Assembly (NCBI RefSeq): GCF_021083305.1
Contig: NZ_JAJFAY010000002.1
Span: 806,001 to 870,000 of the forward strand
Length of the DNA: 64,000 nucleotides
Source: Haladaptatus sp. DYF46
Lineage (GTDB): Archaea > Halobacteriota > Halobacteria > Halobacteriales > Haladaptataceae
Direction of reading: 5' to 3'
Shown piece after piece: positions 52,931 to 62,129 of this stretch. The translations under genes were made by a program, and so were the position numbers. Below the pieces are notes generated by a model. It made no database searches and was not told the origin of the DNA. It saw only the letters and a list, made by a program, of their open reading frames with translations. Every line of letters starts with the position of its first letter. Position 1 is the stretch's first letter.

Positions 52931-53843
52931 TCCTCGCTTGCTCCACCGACTTCCCGTCCCTGAGGATGGCGTCCACGAACAGTTCGCCCGCTTTATACGA
53001 CGATCGAACCATCGGCCCGCTCGCACAGTAGAGGAACTCCAGTTCCTCCTCGGCGACTTCCTGCCACGTCCGGTATTTCGCCGGATGCACGTACTCCTCG
53101 ACGTCGAGATGCGTCCGCGACGGTTGGAGATACTGGCCGAGCGTGACGATATCGACGTCCGTCTCCCGGAGGTCCGACAGCGCCTGGTACACTTCGTGAT
53201 CGTACTCGCCGAGGCCCAACATCAGGCTCGTCTTCGTGTAGATGTCGGATTCGCGCTTGACCTGTTCGAGGACGCCGAGACTCTGTTCGTAGCCTGCCCG
53301 TGCGTCCCGAACGTATCCCTGTAGGCGTTCCACCGTTTCGACGTTGTGCGCGATGACGTCGGGGTCCGCGTCGATTATCTTTCGAACGAGCTCCTCGTCG
53401 CCTTGGAAATCGGGAATCAACACTTCCACGAGAATTCCGGGATGGCGCTTTTTGATCTCCCGGATCGTTTGCGCGAAGTGTTCGGCACCTTGCCCTTCGA
53501 GGTCGTCACGGTCCACCGAGGTGAGGACGACGTAATCCAACCCGATTTCGGCGATGGCGCTCGCCACGTTCTCCGGTTCATCGGGGTCGAGCGGTTCACC
53601 ACCGCCGGTGTCCACGTCACAAAAGCCACAACTGCGCGTACACTTGTGGCCCATCAGCATGAACGTCGCCGTTCCGCCGCCGTCGGAACCCTTCCCGCTC
53701 CAACATTCTCCGAGATTCGGACAGTTGGCCTCCTCGCAGACCGTGTGCAAATCGTGCTCTCGGAGCGTCTGCTTGATTCCCGTGAACTCCTGTCCCGACG
53801 GTGGTCGCATCTTCAGCCAGTCGGGTTTGCGCCGCCCACTCAT
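52905..53843 (-). CDS. lipA: Lipoyl synthase
   Basis: Radical-SAM enzyme inserting two sulfurs into octanoyl groups on the PDH E2 lysine. The 312-residue protein has the N-terminal auxiliary cluster motif CEEANCPNLGEC (about residues 35-46) and the radical-SAM CTRSCGFCDVDTG (about residues 68-80). Start ATG 53841-53843 (MSGRRKPDWLK) fits the family; an extension to 53984 is not used. The last ten codons (REARRASV, stop) come from the palindromic repeat, so the C-terminal tail is repeat-derived. It is next to pdhABC, its target complex. Confidence 0.94.
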   Translation of the reverse strand: MSGRRKPDWLKMRPPSGQEFTGIKQTLREHDLHTVCEEANCPNLGECWSGKGSDGGGTATFMLMGHKCTRSCGFCDVDTGGGEPLDPDEPENVASAIAEIGLDYVVLTSVDRDDLEGQGAEHFAQTIREIKKRHPGILVEVLIPDFQGDEELVRKIIDADPDVIAHNVETVERLQGYVRDARAGYEQSLGVLEQVKRESDIYTKTSLMLGLGEYDHEVYQALSDLRETDVDIVTLGQYLQPSRTHLDVEEYVHPAKYRTWQEVAEEELEFLYCASGPMVRSSYKAGELFVDAILRDGKSVEQARREARRASV

Positions 53844-54019
53844 TACCGACGCTTTCGGTCCGCCACGACAAAAGGATAGGGTATCCTCGTGAGAACCGCC
53901 CCATTTCGCTTCACGGTAGTCCATATGGTCCGTTTCTCGATGGAAACGGTGGAATACTCTCGGCTGTCCGTGTGCAACTGGCAAATAACAATAACCGCTC
54001 TTTCCCTAGTTCTTCTGCT

Positions 54020-54346
54020 ATGTCCACGAATCGCAGCACGAAATCGAACGATGGCATGCGAACCAACGGGTTGGACTGGTTCAGTATGCTCCTCATCATC
54101 ATCGGCGCGCTCAACTGGGGGATTCTCGGCGTCACCGACCTGACGGGTGGACAAATCAACGTCGTGCGGCAGGTGTTGGGACTGCTGTTCCTGCCGAACG
54201 TCGCACAGGTCGTTACGGACCTCATCTACGTCCTCGTCGGGTTGGCCGGACTCTACTTCATCTACACCAGCTACAAAATCCGTCGTGCGAGCCGCCGCAC
54301 ACGGGAACAGACGGCTCAGCAGACGGAACCCAGACAGACCGAGTAG
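54020..54346 (+). CDS. DUF378 family membrane protein
   Basis: A 108-residue protein with two helices in the middle: LDWFSMLLIIIGALNWGILG and VARQVLGLLFLPNV-like segment followed by LIYVLVGLAGLYFIYTSYKI. The GALNWG motif is the hallmark of DUF378 (YuzA-like) proteins. The tail is charged and disordered. Function unknown. Start ATG 54020. Confidence 0.82.
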   Translation: MSTNRSTKSNDGMRTNGLDWFSMLLIIIGALNWGILGVTDLTGGQINVVRQVLGLLFLPNVAQVVTDLIYVLVGLAGLYFIYTSYKIRRASRRTREQTAQQTEPRQTE

Positions 54347-54433
54347 CCGTTTCCTGTCCGTTTTGAATTTCGTTCCTTCTGCCATATCTATAAATACTAC
54401 CACGATTTTATACTCGATATAGCGAAAAAAACC

Positions 54434-55840
54434 ATGCTCGATGTATCACGGGATGAAATCACCGAAGGGTCCATCGTTCGGGCGCTCGCCCTCCTCGCTG
54501 CCCCTCTCATCCTCCAAAATCTCGTCCAAGTCGCTCAACAGATAGTCGACATCTTTTGGCTCGGGCGACTCGGCGAAACGGCGGTCGCCGCAGTCGGTGT
54601 CAACATTCCCCTAACGTCGCTTATCTTTTCGGTTTTCATGATTACTACTGTCGGGACACAGGTCCTCGTCTCTCAACGCGTCGGTGCCGACGAACCGTCA
54701 CGCGCGCGCCGGGCGGTGTTCCACGGGATGTCGCTCGCGTTCGCTTTCGGCATCGCCACCACCGGGCTCATCCTCGTCTTCGGCCGGGATATCATCGCGC
54801 AGTTCGGGGCCGAACCCGCCGTCGCGTCGGCGGCCGTCACGTATCTCACCACGTATTCCCTCGGGTTTTCGATCATGGGTACGGGAGACGCCATCGAGAT
54901 GGGCTTCGTCGGATGGGGCGACTCGCGCGCCGCACTCTACATCAACGTGATGGCGGTCGGCATCAACATCGTCCTCGACCCGATTCTCATCTTCGGACTG
55001 GGCGTTCCGGGCTTCGATGGATACCGCATCGCCGGTGCCGCTCTCGCCACGATACTCGGCTACGGTTGCTCGTCCCTTTTCGCCCTGGGAATGATGCTCC
55101 GCGGTCGGGGTGGTTTCACCCTCACCACGGAGTCGATGACGGTTCGGTTGAACGACTACCGGGAGCTATTGGATATCGGTCTCCCCATGTTCGGCCAGCA
55201 CGCCGCCGGACAGTCCGTTCGCGTCCTCATCATCGCGGTCGTAACGGCCGCAGGGGGTCCGGCCGGCGTCTCCGCATACACCATCGGCGCGAGCATCGCC
55301 AGTATCGCATTCATCCCGGCAAGCGGTCTTCAACGCGCTGCACAGAGCGTCATCGGACAGAACATCGGCGCTGAGAACCCGATGCGGGCAAGCAGGACGA
55401 CGTGGGTTGGCGTCGCTATCGCCGCGATTAGCTTGTCCGTCATCGGTGCCGTCCAGTGGTTCATCCCCGGCGTCCTCACGAACGCGTTCGTACCCGACGT
55501 TTCACAGGCCACCTACGACCTCACCGTCGATTACCTTCGAATCCTCGCCTACGGCTACTGGGGAATCGGCGTGATGTACCTCATCAGCGCCGGATTCAAC
55601 GGCGCAAGCCGGACCAAAACGACCATGGTTGCAGATATGATGAAATACTGGGTGATTCGACTACCCATCGCCGCCATCGGCGTGTTCTGGTTGGGATATA
55701 ACGTTCACGCCGTCTTTTGGGCGGTCACCATCTCCAACTGCGTCGCCGCCGTTGGATTCAGCGCCTACTACTACTATCAAGTGAACGATGGGATGACCCT
55801 GCGCGCATCGAGAAGTATCGGCAGTTCCGTGGACGACTGA
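54434..55840 (+). CDS. MATE-family efflux transporter
   Basis: A 468-residue multidrug/toxic compound exporter with 12 helices. The MATE pattern is visible in both halves: SIVRALALLAAPLILQNLVQ (helix 1) and IVDIFWLGRLGETAVAAVGV (helix 2), and the matching YRELLDIGLPMFGQHAAGQS and SASI-type segments in the second half. Drug substrates cannot be assigned. A partial second MATE gene lies 730 nt downstream. Confidence 0.92.
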   Translation: MLDVSRDEITEGSIVRALALLAAPLILQNLVQVAQQIVDIFWLGRLGETAVAAVGVNIPLTSLIFSVFMITTVGTQVLVSQRVGADEPSRARRAVFHGMSLAFAFGIATTGLILVFGRDIIAQFGAEPAVASAAVTYLTTYSLGFSIMGTGDAIEMGFVGWGDSRAALYINVMAVGINIVLDPILIFGLGVPGFDGYRIAGAALATILGYGCSSLFALGMMLRGRGGFTLTTESMTVRLNDYRELLDIGLPMFGQHAAGQSVRVLIIAVVTAAGGPAGVSAYTIGASIASIAFIPASGLQRAAQSVIGQNIGAENPMRASRTTWVGVAIAAISLSVIGAVQWFIPGVLTNAFVPDVSQATYDLTVDYLRILAYGYWGIGVMYLISAGFNGASRTKTTMVADMMKYWVIRLPIAAIGVFWLGYNVHAVFWAVTISNCVAAVGFSAYYYYQVNDGMTLRASRSIGSSVDD

Positions 55841-56062
55841 CCCCCGCGGTTGGGTGGCCGTTCGTCCACTCACGGATGCCTCTCGGTTGACAAAAGGGGA
55901 GAAAATGGGAGCGCGGAGCGTGTGACCGCGTCTTGAGAGAGCGCGTGGGTGAAGTTAAACGCGAGGGGTGCGGAGTGAAAGTGAAATCGGTAGCAAGCGA
56001 CGGGGAGATACTCGTGTCTGACGGAAGGCAGACGCCGGAGTCAGACGAGCGTCATACATAAA
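55841..56062. other. Intergenic region with a weak hairpin
   Basis: Between the MATE gene and the convergent GGCT gene. A stem-loop (gtctg...cagac at 56016-56033) and G-rich runs are present. No ORF with coding character and no repeat of the window families is seen. Confidence 0.35.
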
Positions 56063-56458
56063 TCACTCGGACGTTCGAACGCGTACCTCGGTATTCTCAA
56101 TAAATCGACGAATACGCGTTTCGAGCGACCCGTCTCCGGGCCACGAAATCGCCTCCGGCACGCCGAGTTTGGCCGGATCGCCGACGTAAATGGCGACTCG
56201 CTCCCCCGACTCGCGCTCACTGGGAACGGTAATTCGACTGTAGAGCCCGCGTCCGACGCCTTCGTACGAATCGAGGGCGTCCATATCGCTCGTTTCGAGC
56301 AACCTCCCGTCCGTCCGACCACCCGGTGCAAGCGTCGGATAGCGACCATCGACACGATGTAATCCGAGAAGGGTCGCGTCACCGACGAACTCGAACGTTT
56401 CGACGACGGATGCGACGCGCTCGGGGTCGGTCAGGGTTCCGTAGACGAACACCAGCAT
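56063..56458 (-). CDS. Gamma-glutamylcyclotransferase-like protein
   Basis: A 131-residue GGCT/AIG2-fold protein. The family opening LVFVYGTLTDPERVASVV (glycine-binding loop YGTL) and ALDSYEGVGRGLYSRITV (catalytic Glu region) are present. Such enzymes cleave gamma-glutamyl bonds or act as glutathione-degrading homologues; the substrate in archaea, which lack glutathione, is unclear. The start is the ATG at 56458; an upstream in-frame ATG at 56476 adds six residues. Confidence 0.8.
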   Translation of the reverse strand: MLVFVYGTLTDPERVASVVETFEFVGDATLLGLHRVDGRYPTLAPGGRTDGRLLETSDMDALDSYEGVGRGLYSRITVPSERESGERVAIYVGDPAKLGVPEAISWPGDGSLETRIRRFIENTEVRVRTSE

Positions 56459-56570
56459 GTGGTCCGTCACATGCACGACGACTAATTAGCCCTGTCGGGA
56501 GCGTTCGGCCCCGTTCGCGTCGGTTGCCCGTTCCGGTACAGCCAACCCCCGTGAAAAACGATTCCGCCGC

Positions 56571-57038
56571 GTGACAGAACGTTCGCGACTCGTCGGGATC
56601 TGGCGACGGATTCTCGGGCTTTCGTGGCCCGTGATGGCCGAACAGGTACTCCGAACGATGATGCGAACGACGGACATCATCGTCACCGGGTTGTTCTCCC
56701 CCGCCGCCGACTTCGCTCGCGTGTACGGTCTCGCCGCGCCGTTCCTCGTCTCCCTCGTCGTTCTCGGCGGCGCACTGCAGGGAGGCAGCGACACGAAAAC
56801 CCCGTTCATCGCCCGAACGTCGGGCATGTTCCTGTTCATGGTCGGCTTTTCGTGGGTCGTCGGCGTTCGCGTCGAATACGGCGTCGTCGGCGTCTATGCC
56901 GGAACCCTCCTCTATTACGTCTGGGCAGTGGGAGTCGTCGGAGTCGGCTTCTATCGCGGGACGTGGGCGACCCGCGCGGTGGCGATGATGGAGGAGCGCG
57001 GAACCGCTGGCGGTCGGAGTCGAGAGGGAGGGACGTAG
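56571..57038 (+). pseudogene. Internally deleted MATE transporter gene
   Basis: A GTG-initiated 155-codon frame. Its first 35 residues (RILGLSWPVMAEQVLRTMMR then TTDIIVTGLFSPAA) are the classic first MATE helix; then it jumps directly to the final portion (LVVLGGALQGGSDTKTPFIA onward). From family knowledge about 300 codons of the middle are missing, exactly in frame, and the frame is open. The product could be a stable small membrane protein, but it cannot transport by the MATE mechanism. A full MATE gene is 0.7 kb upstream. Confidence 0.72.
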
Positions 57039-57130
57039 GTGTCGACGGATGGGGCCATCCGACGGGTTAGTGACCCGAGTCCCCTCTGTAAGGGAAAACG
57101 GTAGGGAACGTCGGAACGATAGATCAGTAT

Positions 57131-57802
57131 ATGACAGACTCGAACTTCGACACGGACGACATCGACGGTCCACACGCTGGACAGGAGGTGGTCACGTCCG
57201 GCGTGCCACTCGACGACGCGAGGGCGGCGATGATTCTGGTCCACGGACGCGGTGCGACGGCGCGGAGCATCCTCGAACTCGGACAGGAGTTCCGACACGA
57301 AGGAATCTCCTTCCTCGCGCCACAGGCGGCCGGAAACACGTGGTATCCCCAGTCGTTTCTCGCGCCACTCGACGCGAACCAACCGCACCTCTCGTCCGCG
57401 CTCTCGCTCCTCGAAACGCTCGTCTCAGACCTCGAAGCGGCCGGTATTCCGCCGGAACGGACCTTCCTGCTCGGCTTCTCCCAGGGCGCGTGCCTGACGA
57501 CCGAGTTCGTCGCGCGGAACGCACGGAAATACGGCGGCGTCGCGGCGTTCAGCGGCGGCCTCATCGGTCCCGAGGGAATGCCCCGCGAGTATGACGGCTC
57601 GCTCGACGAAACGTCCGTCTATCTCGGCTGTGGCGACAACGACCAGCACATTCCGGTCGAACGCGTTCACGAGACCGAGGCGGTTCTCACGGCGTTGGAC
57701 GGGTCCGTCACCGAACGCATCTTCGAGGGAATGGGGCACGGCGTCGTTCAGGAGGAAGTCGCACACGTCGAACGGATGGTGGCACGACTCCTCGCGGAGT
57801 GA
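57131..57802 (+). CDS. Alpha/beta hydrolase (phospholipase/carboxylesterase type)
   Basis: A 223-residue soluble esterase of the COG0400 type. The nucleophile Ser is in the GFSQGACLTTEF elbow (about residues 116-127), the oxyanion region in VHGRGATARSI, the Asp near LGCGDNDQHIPVERV, and the His in GMGHGVVQEEV. Substrate unknown. The start is ATG 57131, after a 92-nt gap from the deleted MATE gene. Confidence 0.87.
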   Translation: MTDSNFDTDDIDGPHAGQEVVTSGVPLDDARAAMILVHGRGATARSILELGQEFRHEGISFLAPQAAGNTWYPQSFLAPLDANQPHLSSALSLLETLVSDLEAAGIPPERTFLLGFSQGACLTTEFVARNARKYGGVAAFSGGLIGPEGMPREYDGSLDETSVYLGCGDNDQHIPVERVHETEAVLTALDGSVTERIFEGMGHGVVQEEVAHVERMVARLLAE

Positions 57803-57862
57803 GTCTTCGAAAACGGAAAGGGACGGTCGGAATTGGCGGTCGCAGTCGAACTCGAATCGCAA

Positions 57863-58999
57863 CTATCGCTCGTCGATGGGGACGAACTCGACGTCCTCGT
57901 CGCCGACGTACTTGGCGCGCGGACGGATGAGGCGGTTGTCCTCGTACTGTTCGAGCACGTGTGCGATCCAGCCACCGGCGCGCGAGAGCGCGAAAATGGG
58001 CGTGTAGATGTCGATGGGGATGCCCATCTGGTAGTAGGTCGAGGCGGAGTAGAAGTCGACGTTGGGCGCGAGGCCCTTCTCCTCTTTCATGTACTCCTCG
58101 ATGGCGACGGACATCTCGTACCACTTCGTGTCGCCGGCGGCCTCGCCGAGTTCCTCGCTCTGCTCGCTGAGGATTTTTGCGCGCGGATCCTTCACGTTAT
58201 AAACGCGGTGGCCGAAGCCAGCGACGCGCCGTCCCTCGTCGAGCGCGGTGTCCACCCAATCGACGGGGTCTCGGTCGCTGTCGTCGACTTCCTTCAACAT
58301 CCGCATGACGTTGGCGTTCGCGCCGCCGTGCAGGGACCCGGAGAGCGTTCCGATGGCGCTCGTCACGGCGCTGTGCAGGTCCGCGAGCGTACTCGACGTG
58401 ACCATCGCCGAGAACGTCGAGGCGTTCAGGCCGTGGTCGGCGTGGAGGACGAGCGCTTGGTCGAACACGTCCGCGAGCACGTCGTCCGGTTCCTCGTCGT
58501 TGAGCATGTAGAGGAAGTTGGCGGCGTGTCCGAGGTCGGTTCGGGGTTCGACGGGTTCGTCGCCGTTCCGGATGCGCGTGAACGCCGCGAGAATGGTCGG
58601 AATCTTCGCGGTGATGCGGCGGCCTTTTCGGAGGTTCGCCTCGCGGTCCGCGGGGTCGCTGTCGTCGTCGGGGTCGTACGTCGCGAGCATGGAGACGGCG
58701 GTTCGGAGCGCTCCCATCGGCTCCGAATCGGATTCGGCGAGTTCGCGCACGGTGTTCATGACCCCGTCGTCCACTTCACGCTCCTCCGACATGGATTCGC
58801 TGAAGGAGTCGAGTTCGTCACGGTTCGGCAGCTCGCCGTGCCAAAGGAGGTACAACACTTCCTCGTAACTCGCGCCACGAGCGAGGTCCTCTATCGTATA
58901 CCCGCGATAGATGAGTTTCCCCTCGTCGCCATCGATGTGGCTCAGTGCTGACTCCGCGACCACAACACCCTCTAAGCCTTTTTTAACCTCGTCTGCCAT
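57863..58999 (-). CDS. citZ: Citrate synthase
   Basis: Condenses acetyl-CoA and oxaloacetate to citrate. The 378-residue protein has the active-site HADHGLNASTFSAMVT (catalytic His) and VAGFGHRVYNVKDPRAK (second His and Asp). Its size and motif pattern fit archaeal type-I citrate synthases. ATG 58997-58999 is preferred to the upstream frame start (59014). With mdh at 20417 and the PDH complex, it completes the start of the TCA cycle in this window. Confidence 0.96.
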   Translation of the reverse strand: MADEVKKGLEGVVVAESALSHIDGDEGKLIYRGYTIEDLARGASYEEVLYLLWHGELPNRDELDSFSESMSEEREVDDGVMNTVRELAESDSEPMGALRTAVSMLATYDPDDDSDPADREANLRKGRRITAKIPTILAAFTRIRNGDEPVEPRTDLGHAANFLYMLNDEEPDDVLADVFDQALVLHADHGLNASTFSAMVTSSTLADLHSAVTSAIGTLSGSLHGGANANVMRMLKEVDDSDRDPVDWVDTALDEGRRVAGFGHRVYNVKDPRAKILSEQSEELGEAAGDTKWYEMSVAIEEYMKEEKGLAPNVDFYSASTYYQMGIPIDIYTPIFALSRAGGWIAHVLEQYEDNRLIRPRAKYVGDEDVEFVPIDER

Positions 59000-59099
59000 G
59001 TCCCGATGATTCACGGGGTAGCCGCAAAAGGATTATCTTTCGTGGTCGTTTCCCAACGACCCGCGAACGTTTTTACGGGAGAGTGACCAAGGTCGGCGT

Positions 59100-60305
59100 A
59101 TGGAACCCGCGAGCGGCGATGTCGAGTACGAACCCCGGAGCGTGAAGGAGGTCTTGGCGGAGATGAAGGACACGGCGGAACTCCTCATCGACCTCTCGTT
59201 CTCGGCCGTCCTCCACGGCAGCGACGACATCGCCGAGGAGGTGCTCGCGCTTGAGGGGAAGATGGACGTCCTCCAGTTGCAGGCTCGAATGAGCCTGCTC
59301 ATGGCGGCGCGGAGTCCGGAAGACGCGGAGGAACTCGCCCCCGTCCTCGGCGTCGTCGGTGCGGCGGAGAAGATCGCCGACGCGGCGGGTGACATCGCCA
59401 AGGTCGTCTTGGAGGACATCGGCCTGCCGCAGGCGATGCGCGCGACGCTCCCAGAGGCGATAGAGTCGCTCGTTCACGCCAGAATTTCCGACTCGTCGTC
59501 GCTCGCCGGACGGACCCTCGGCGCGTTGAACCTCGAAACGGAAACGGGGGTGCGCGTCATCGCCATCCATCGCGGCGGCGACTGGATTCTGAATCCCGAC
59601 AGGGCGACCGACCTTCGCGTCGACGACCGACTCCTCCTCCGCGGGTCGGAGGACGGCGTCGCCGAAGTGTACGAGCAGGCAACCGGCCGGAAGTACCGGC
59701 CGCCCGACCCGCCGGAGGCGGGGGATACCGACCTCGAACGCGCGGTCGATTCCATCGTCTTGATGAAGAACATGAGCGAACTCGCGGTCGATTTGGCCTA
59801 CGGGAGCATTCTGTTCGACAGCACGGATGTGGCCGAAGAAGTGGTCGAACTCGAAGCGGAAGTGGACGCGCTTCAGTCGCGGTTCGAAGCGTGGACGCTG
59901 CAAGCGGCGGCGCACGTGGACGACCCCGTCTCCTTGCGCGGTCTCATGCACCTCGCCAACAGCGCCGAGGTCATCAGCGACGCCGCGGTGGAAATCAGCG
60001 AAGGCGTCCTGCGCGGACTCGGAACCCATCCGGTCGTCGAGTACGCGGTTCAGGAGAGCGACGAGGTCATCGTCCGAATTACGGTCACGCACGGAAGCAG
60101 GTTCGACGACACGACGCTCGGCGAGGAACGGGTCGAGACGGAGACGGGAATGCGTATCATCGCGGTTCGGCGGCCGCCGGACGACTGGGTCATCTCCCCC
60201 GGTCCGGAAACGGACGTCCACGCCGGTGACGTGCTGTTGGCGAAGGGAACGCGGGCGGGTGCCGAACGGCTTCAGGAACTGTCGGGCGAGGAGCGGATGG
60301 ACTGA
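59100..60305 (+). CDS. Tandem PhoU/TrkA-C protein (potassium-related regulator)
   Basis: A 401-residue cytosolic protein made of two repeats, each a PhoU-like three-helix bundle followed by a TrkA-C (RCK_C) domain. Repeat 1 covers about residues 15-200 (PhoU: KDTAELLIDLSFSAVLHGSD; RCK_C: RTLGALNLETETGVRVIAIH). Repeat 2 covers residues 215-395 (VLMKNMSELAVDLAYGSILF; TTLGEERVETETGMRIIAVR). It resembles the COG3273 family thought to regulate K+ channels or sense ligands. It has no channel domain itself. Confidence 0.85.
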   Translation: MEPASGDVEYEPRSVKEVLAEMKDTAELLIDLSFSAVLHGSDDIAEEVLALEGKMDVLQLQARMSLLMAARSPEDAEELAPVLGVVGAAEKIADAAGDIAKVVLEDIGLPQAMRATLPEAIESLVHARISDSSSLAGRTLGALNLETETGVRVIAIHRGGDWILNPDRATDLRVDDRLLLRGSEDGVAEVYEQATGRKYRPPDPPEAGDTDLERAVDSIVLMKNMSELAVDLAYGSILFDSTDVAEEVVELEAEVDALQSRFEAWTLQAAAHVDDPVSLRGLMHLANSAEVISDAAVEISEGVLRGLGTHPVVEYAVQESDEVIVRITVTHGSRFDDTTLGEERVETETGMRIIAVRRPPDDWVISPGPETDVHAGDVLLAKGTRAGAERLQELSGEERMD

Positions 60306-60327
60306 CGGGCCGGGGAGGCGACGGGGG

Positions 60328-60603
60328 TCAGTCGAGGTCGTTTGCGAGTCGCCGCGCCGAAACGAGCGTGAACACCGCCGTCAACAGCGCGCCGAGCGAA
60401 AACGCCAACACGACCCCGAGCGCGAGATACGCCACCGGGGTTCCCACCTGCCCTCTGACGTGCCCGACGAGGACGACTCGGTAGACGTAGACGAGCGCGG
60501 TGAACACGATGCTCATCGAGAAGCCGAACGCCGCGTTTCGACGGACGTTCAGCGCCTCGATGAGGTTCGACCCCGGCGGGCGTTCGGGAATCTCTTCTTG
60601 CAC
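60328..60603 (-). CDS. Small membrane protein, family unknown (perhaps DUF7536)
   Basis: A 91-residue membrane protein. The first helical part is polar (EEIPERPPGSNLIEALNVRR); residues 30-90 have two hydrophobic segments (FGFSMSIVFTALVYVYRVVLVG and VAYLALGVVLAFSLGALLTAV). GTG 60601-60603 is the plausible start; the frame upstream overlaps the RidA gene and is not protein-like. Family name recalled from memory only. Confidence 0.62.
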   Translation of the reverse strand: MQEEIPERPPGSNLIEALNVRRNAAFGFSMSIVFTALVYVYRVVLVGHVRGQVGTPVAYLALGVVLAFSLGALLTAVFTLVSARRLANDLD

Positions 60604-60641
60604 GCTCGCTGGTTGGTACGGCCGAATAAAAGGTGCGTCGG

Positions 60642-61031
60642 TCACGCCGTGATGACGGCATCGGCTTCGATTTCGACGACCATCTCGGGGTCGATGAGGC
60701 CGCTGACTTCGACCATACTCGTGGCGGGGCGTACGTCGCCGAAGAACTCGGCGTGTGCCTCTCCAACCGGCTCCCAGTTCTCGATGTCGGTAACGAACAT
60801 GCGCGTTCGAACGACGTCGTCGATGCTGGCACCCGCCTCCACGAGCGCCGATTCGACGTTTTCGAGCACCCGTTTCGTCTGCCGGTAGGCGTCTCCCTCG
60901 CCGATGACGTTTCCCTCCTCGTCGGTAGCGGTGGTCCCGGAGACGCGGACGTCGTTTCCGACTCGGACTGCACGCGAGTAGCCGACACGCTCCTCCCATT
61001 CCGTTCCGCTCGTGACCGTCTTTCGCTTCAT
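60642..61031 (-). CDS. RidA/YjgF family protein
   Basis: A 129-residue Rid protein. The signatures are SRAVRVGNDVRVSGTTATDE at the start and the RMFVTDIENWEPVGEAHAEFF region; the C-terminal EVSGLIDPEMVVEIEADAV is typical. RidA deaminates reactive imines/enamines from PLP enzymes; the strand-6 Arg that binds substrate is VVRTRMFV here. ATG 61031 is the start. Close to the threonine synthase (PLP enzyme) gene. Confidence 0.86.
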   Translation of the reverse strand: MKRKTVTSGTEWEERVGYSRAVRVGNDVRVSGTTATDEEGNVIGEGDAYRQTKRVLENVESALVEAGASIDDVVRTRMFVTDIENWEPVGEAHAEFFGDVRPATSMVEVSGLIDPEMVVEIEADAVITA

Positions 61032-61169
61032 GGAGAGTACAGGAGCTACCCATCGAAAAACGGTTCGCACCTCTCTGCGGTGGATTTTCCGTCGGAATCG
61101 ACGTGTCACTTTTCGCTCGGCAAGCGGAATACCGAACTGCTAAGGGTTTTCGGCGACGGTGTATCGATA

Positions 61170-62126
61170 ATGACAACGCTCGGAACGGCGAGCGCGGCCC
61201 CCGGGGAGATGGACACGGGCCGCCTCCCGGTCGGTGAAACCCGTGACGGGGGCCAGTTCGGCCTCCCCGTTGCCGTTATCAACGGTGCGGACGACGGAAA
61301 GACGCTCTATATTCAGGCCGTCAGCGACGGCGACGAACTCAACGGACTCGGCGTCGTCAACCGGGTCGTCCCGCAACTCGACCCGGAGGATATCTCGGGA
61401 ACGATTCTCGTCACCGGTCTCGTCAACTATCACGGCTTTCAGGTGGCAGAACACAGGAATCCCATCGACGACACGAAGATGAACCGGACGTATCCCGGCA
61501 ACGAATCGGGAACGTCCAGCGAGCGAATCGCGGCGGCGACCTTCGAGGCCGCCTCGCGCGCCGACCTCATCCTCGACCTGCATCAGGGTTCGACCAGCCG
61601 GATGATAAACGAGGCTCGCGTCCGCTGTGGGCCGCGTCACCGCCTGCACGACGAGTGTCTGGAACTCGCCAAGGTGTTCGACTGTGGCTACATTCTCGAC
61701 CAGAAGGGTCCCGAGGGACAGCTCGCCCGCGCCGCACCCGACGAGGGGATTCCGACCATCGACCCGGAACTCGGCGGCTGTGTCGGCTGGGACGAAGAGA
61801 GCATCCGGTACGGCGTGGACGGCGTGTTCAACGTCCTCCGGTACTACGGTTTCCTCGACGAGGACGTGACGGTAAACACGCAGACGCGAGCGACCGGATT
61901 CGACCGCTACGGCGCGCCGAGCGGTGGTATCGTCACCTTCGAAAAGGACCTCGGGGACGAGGTGTCGCCGGGCGAGACGCTGTTCACCGTCACCGACGTG
62001 TTCGGCAAACTGAAGGCCGAGGTCACCGCCGACCGAACCGGCATCTTCTGGCGCTCCCGTCGCCTGCCGCAGGTCGCCACGGGCGAGTACGTCTGCTCGA
62101 TCGGCATCGACATCAACCGCTACTGA
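61170..62126 (+). CDS. Succinylglutamate desuccinylase/aspartoacylase-like protein
   Basis: A 318-residue protein of the COG3608 zinc amidohydrolase type. The metal motif region reads QAVSDGDELNGLGVV, in which Asp takes the place of the usual His of HGxE; the second ligand region is LILDLHQGSTSR with the His, and the substrate Arg pair is near MNRTYPGN. The C-terminal half contains a biotinyl-like beta domain (GGIVTFEKDLGDEVSPGETL). Reaction unknown. 3 nt before the threonine synthase start, so probably co-transcribed. Confidence 0.83.
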   Translation: MTTLGTASAAPGEMDTGRLPVGETRDGGQFGLPVAVINGADDGKTLYIQAVSDGDELNGLGVVNRVVPQLDPEDISGTILVTGLVNYHGFQVAEHRNPIDDTKMNRTYPGNESGTSSERIAAATFEAASRADLILDLHQGSTSRMINEARVRCGPRHRLHDECLELAKVFDCGYILDQKGPEGQLARAAPDEGIPTIDPELGGCVGWDEESIRYGVDGVFNVLRYYGFLDEDVTVNTQTRATGFDRYGAPSGGIVTFEKDLGDEVSPGETLFTVTDVFGKLKAEVTADRTGIFWRSRRLPQVATGEYVCSIGIDINRY

Positions 62127-62129
62127 CGC

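Noticed and set aside
53931..53952. Palindromic ccgtttctcgatggaaacgg resembling an ORB dyad
   Set aside because: Has no G-run or C-run next to the dyad, so it is not called a box.
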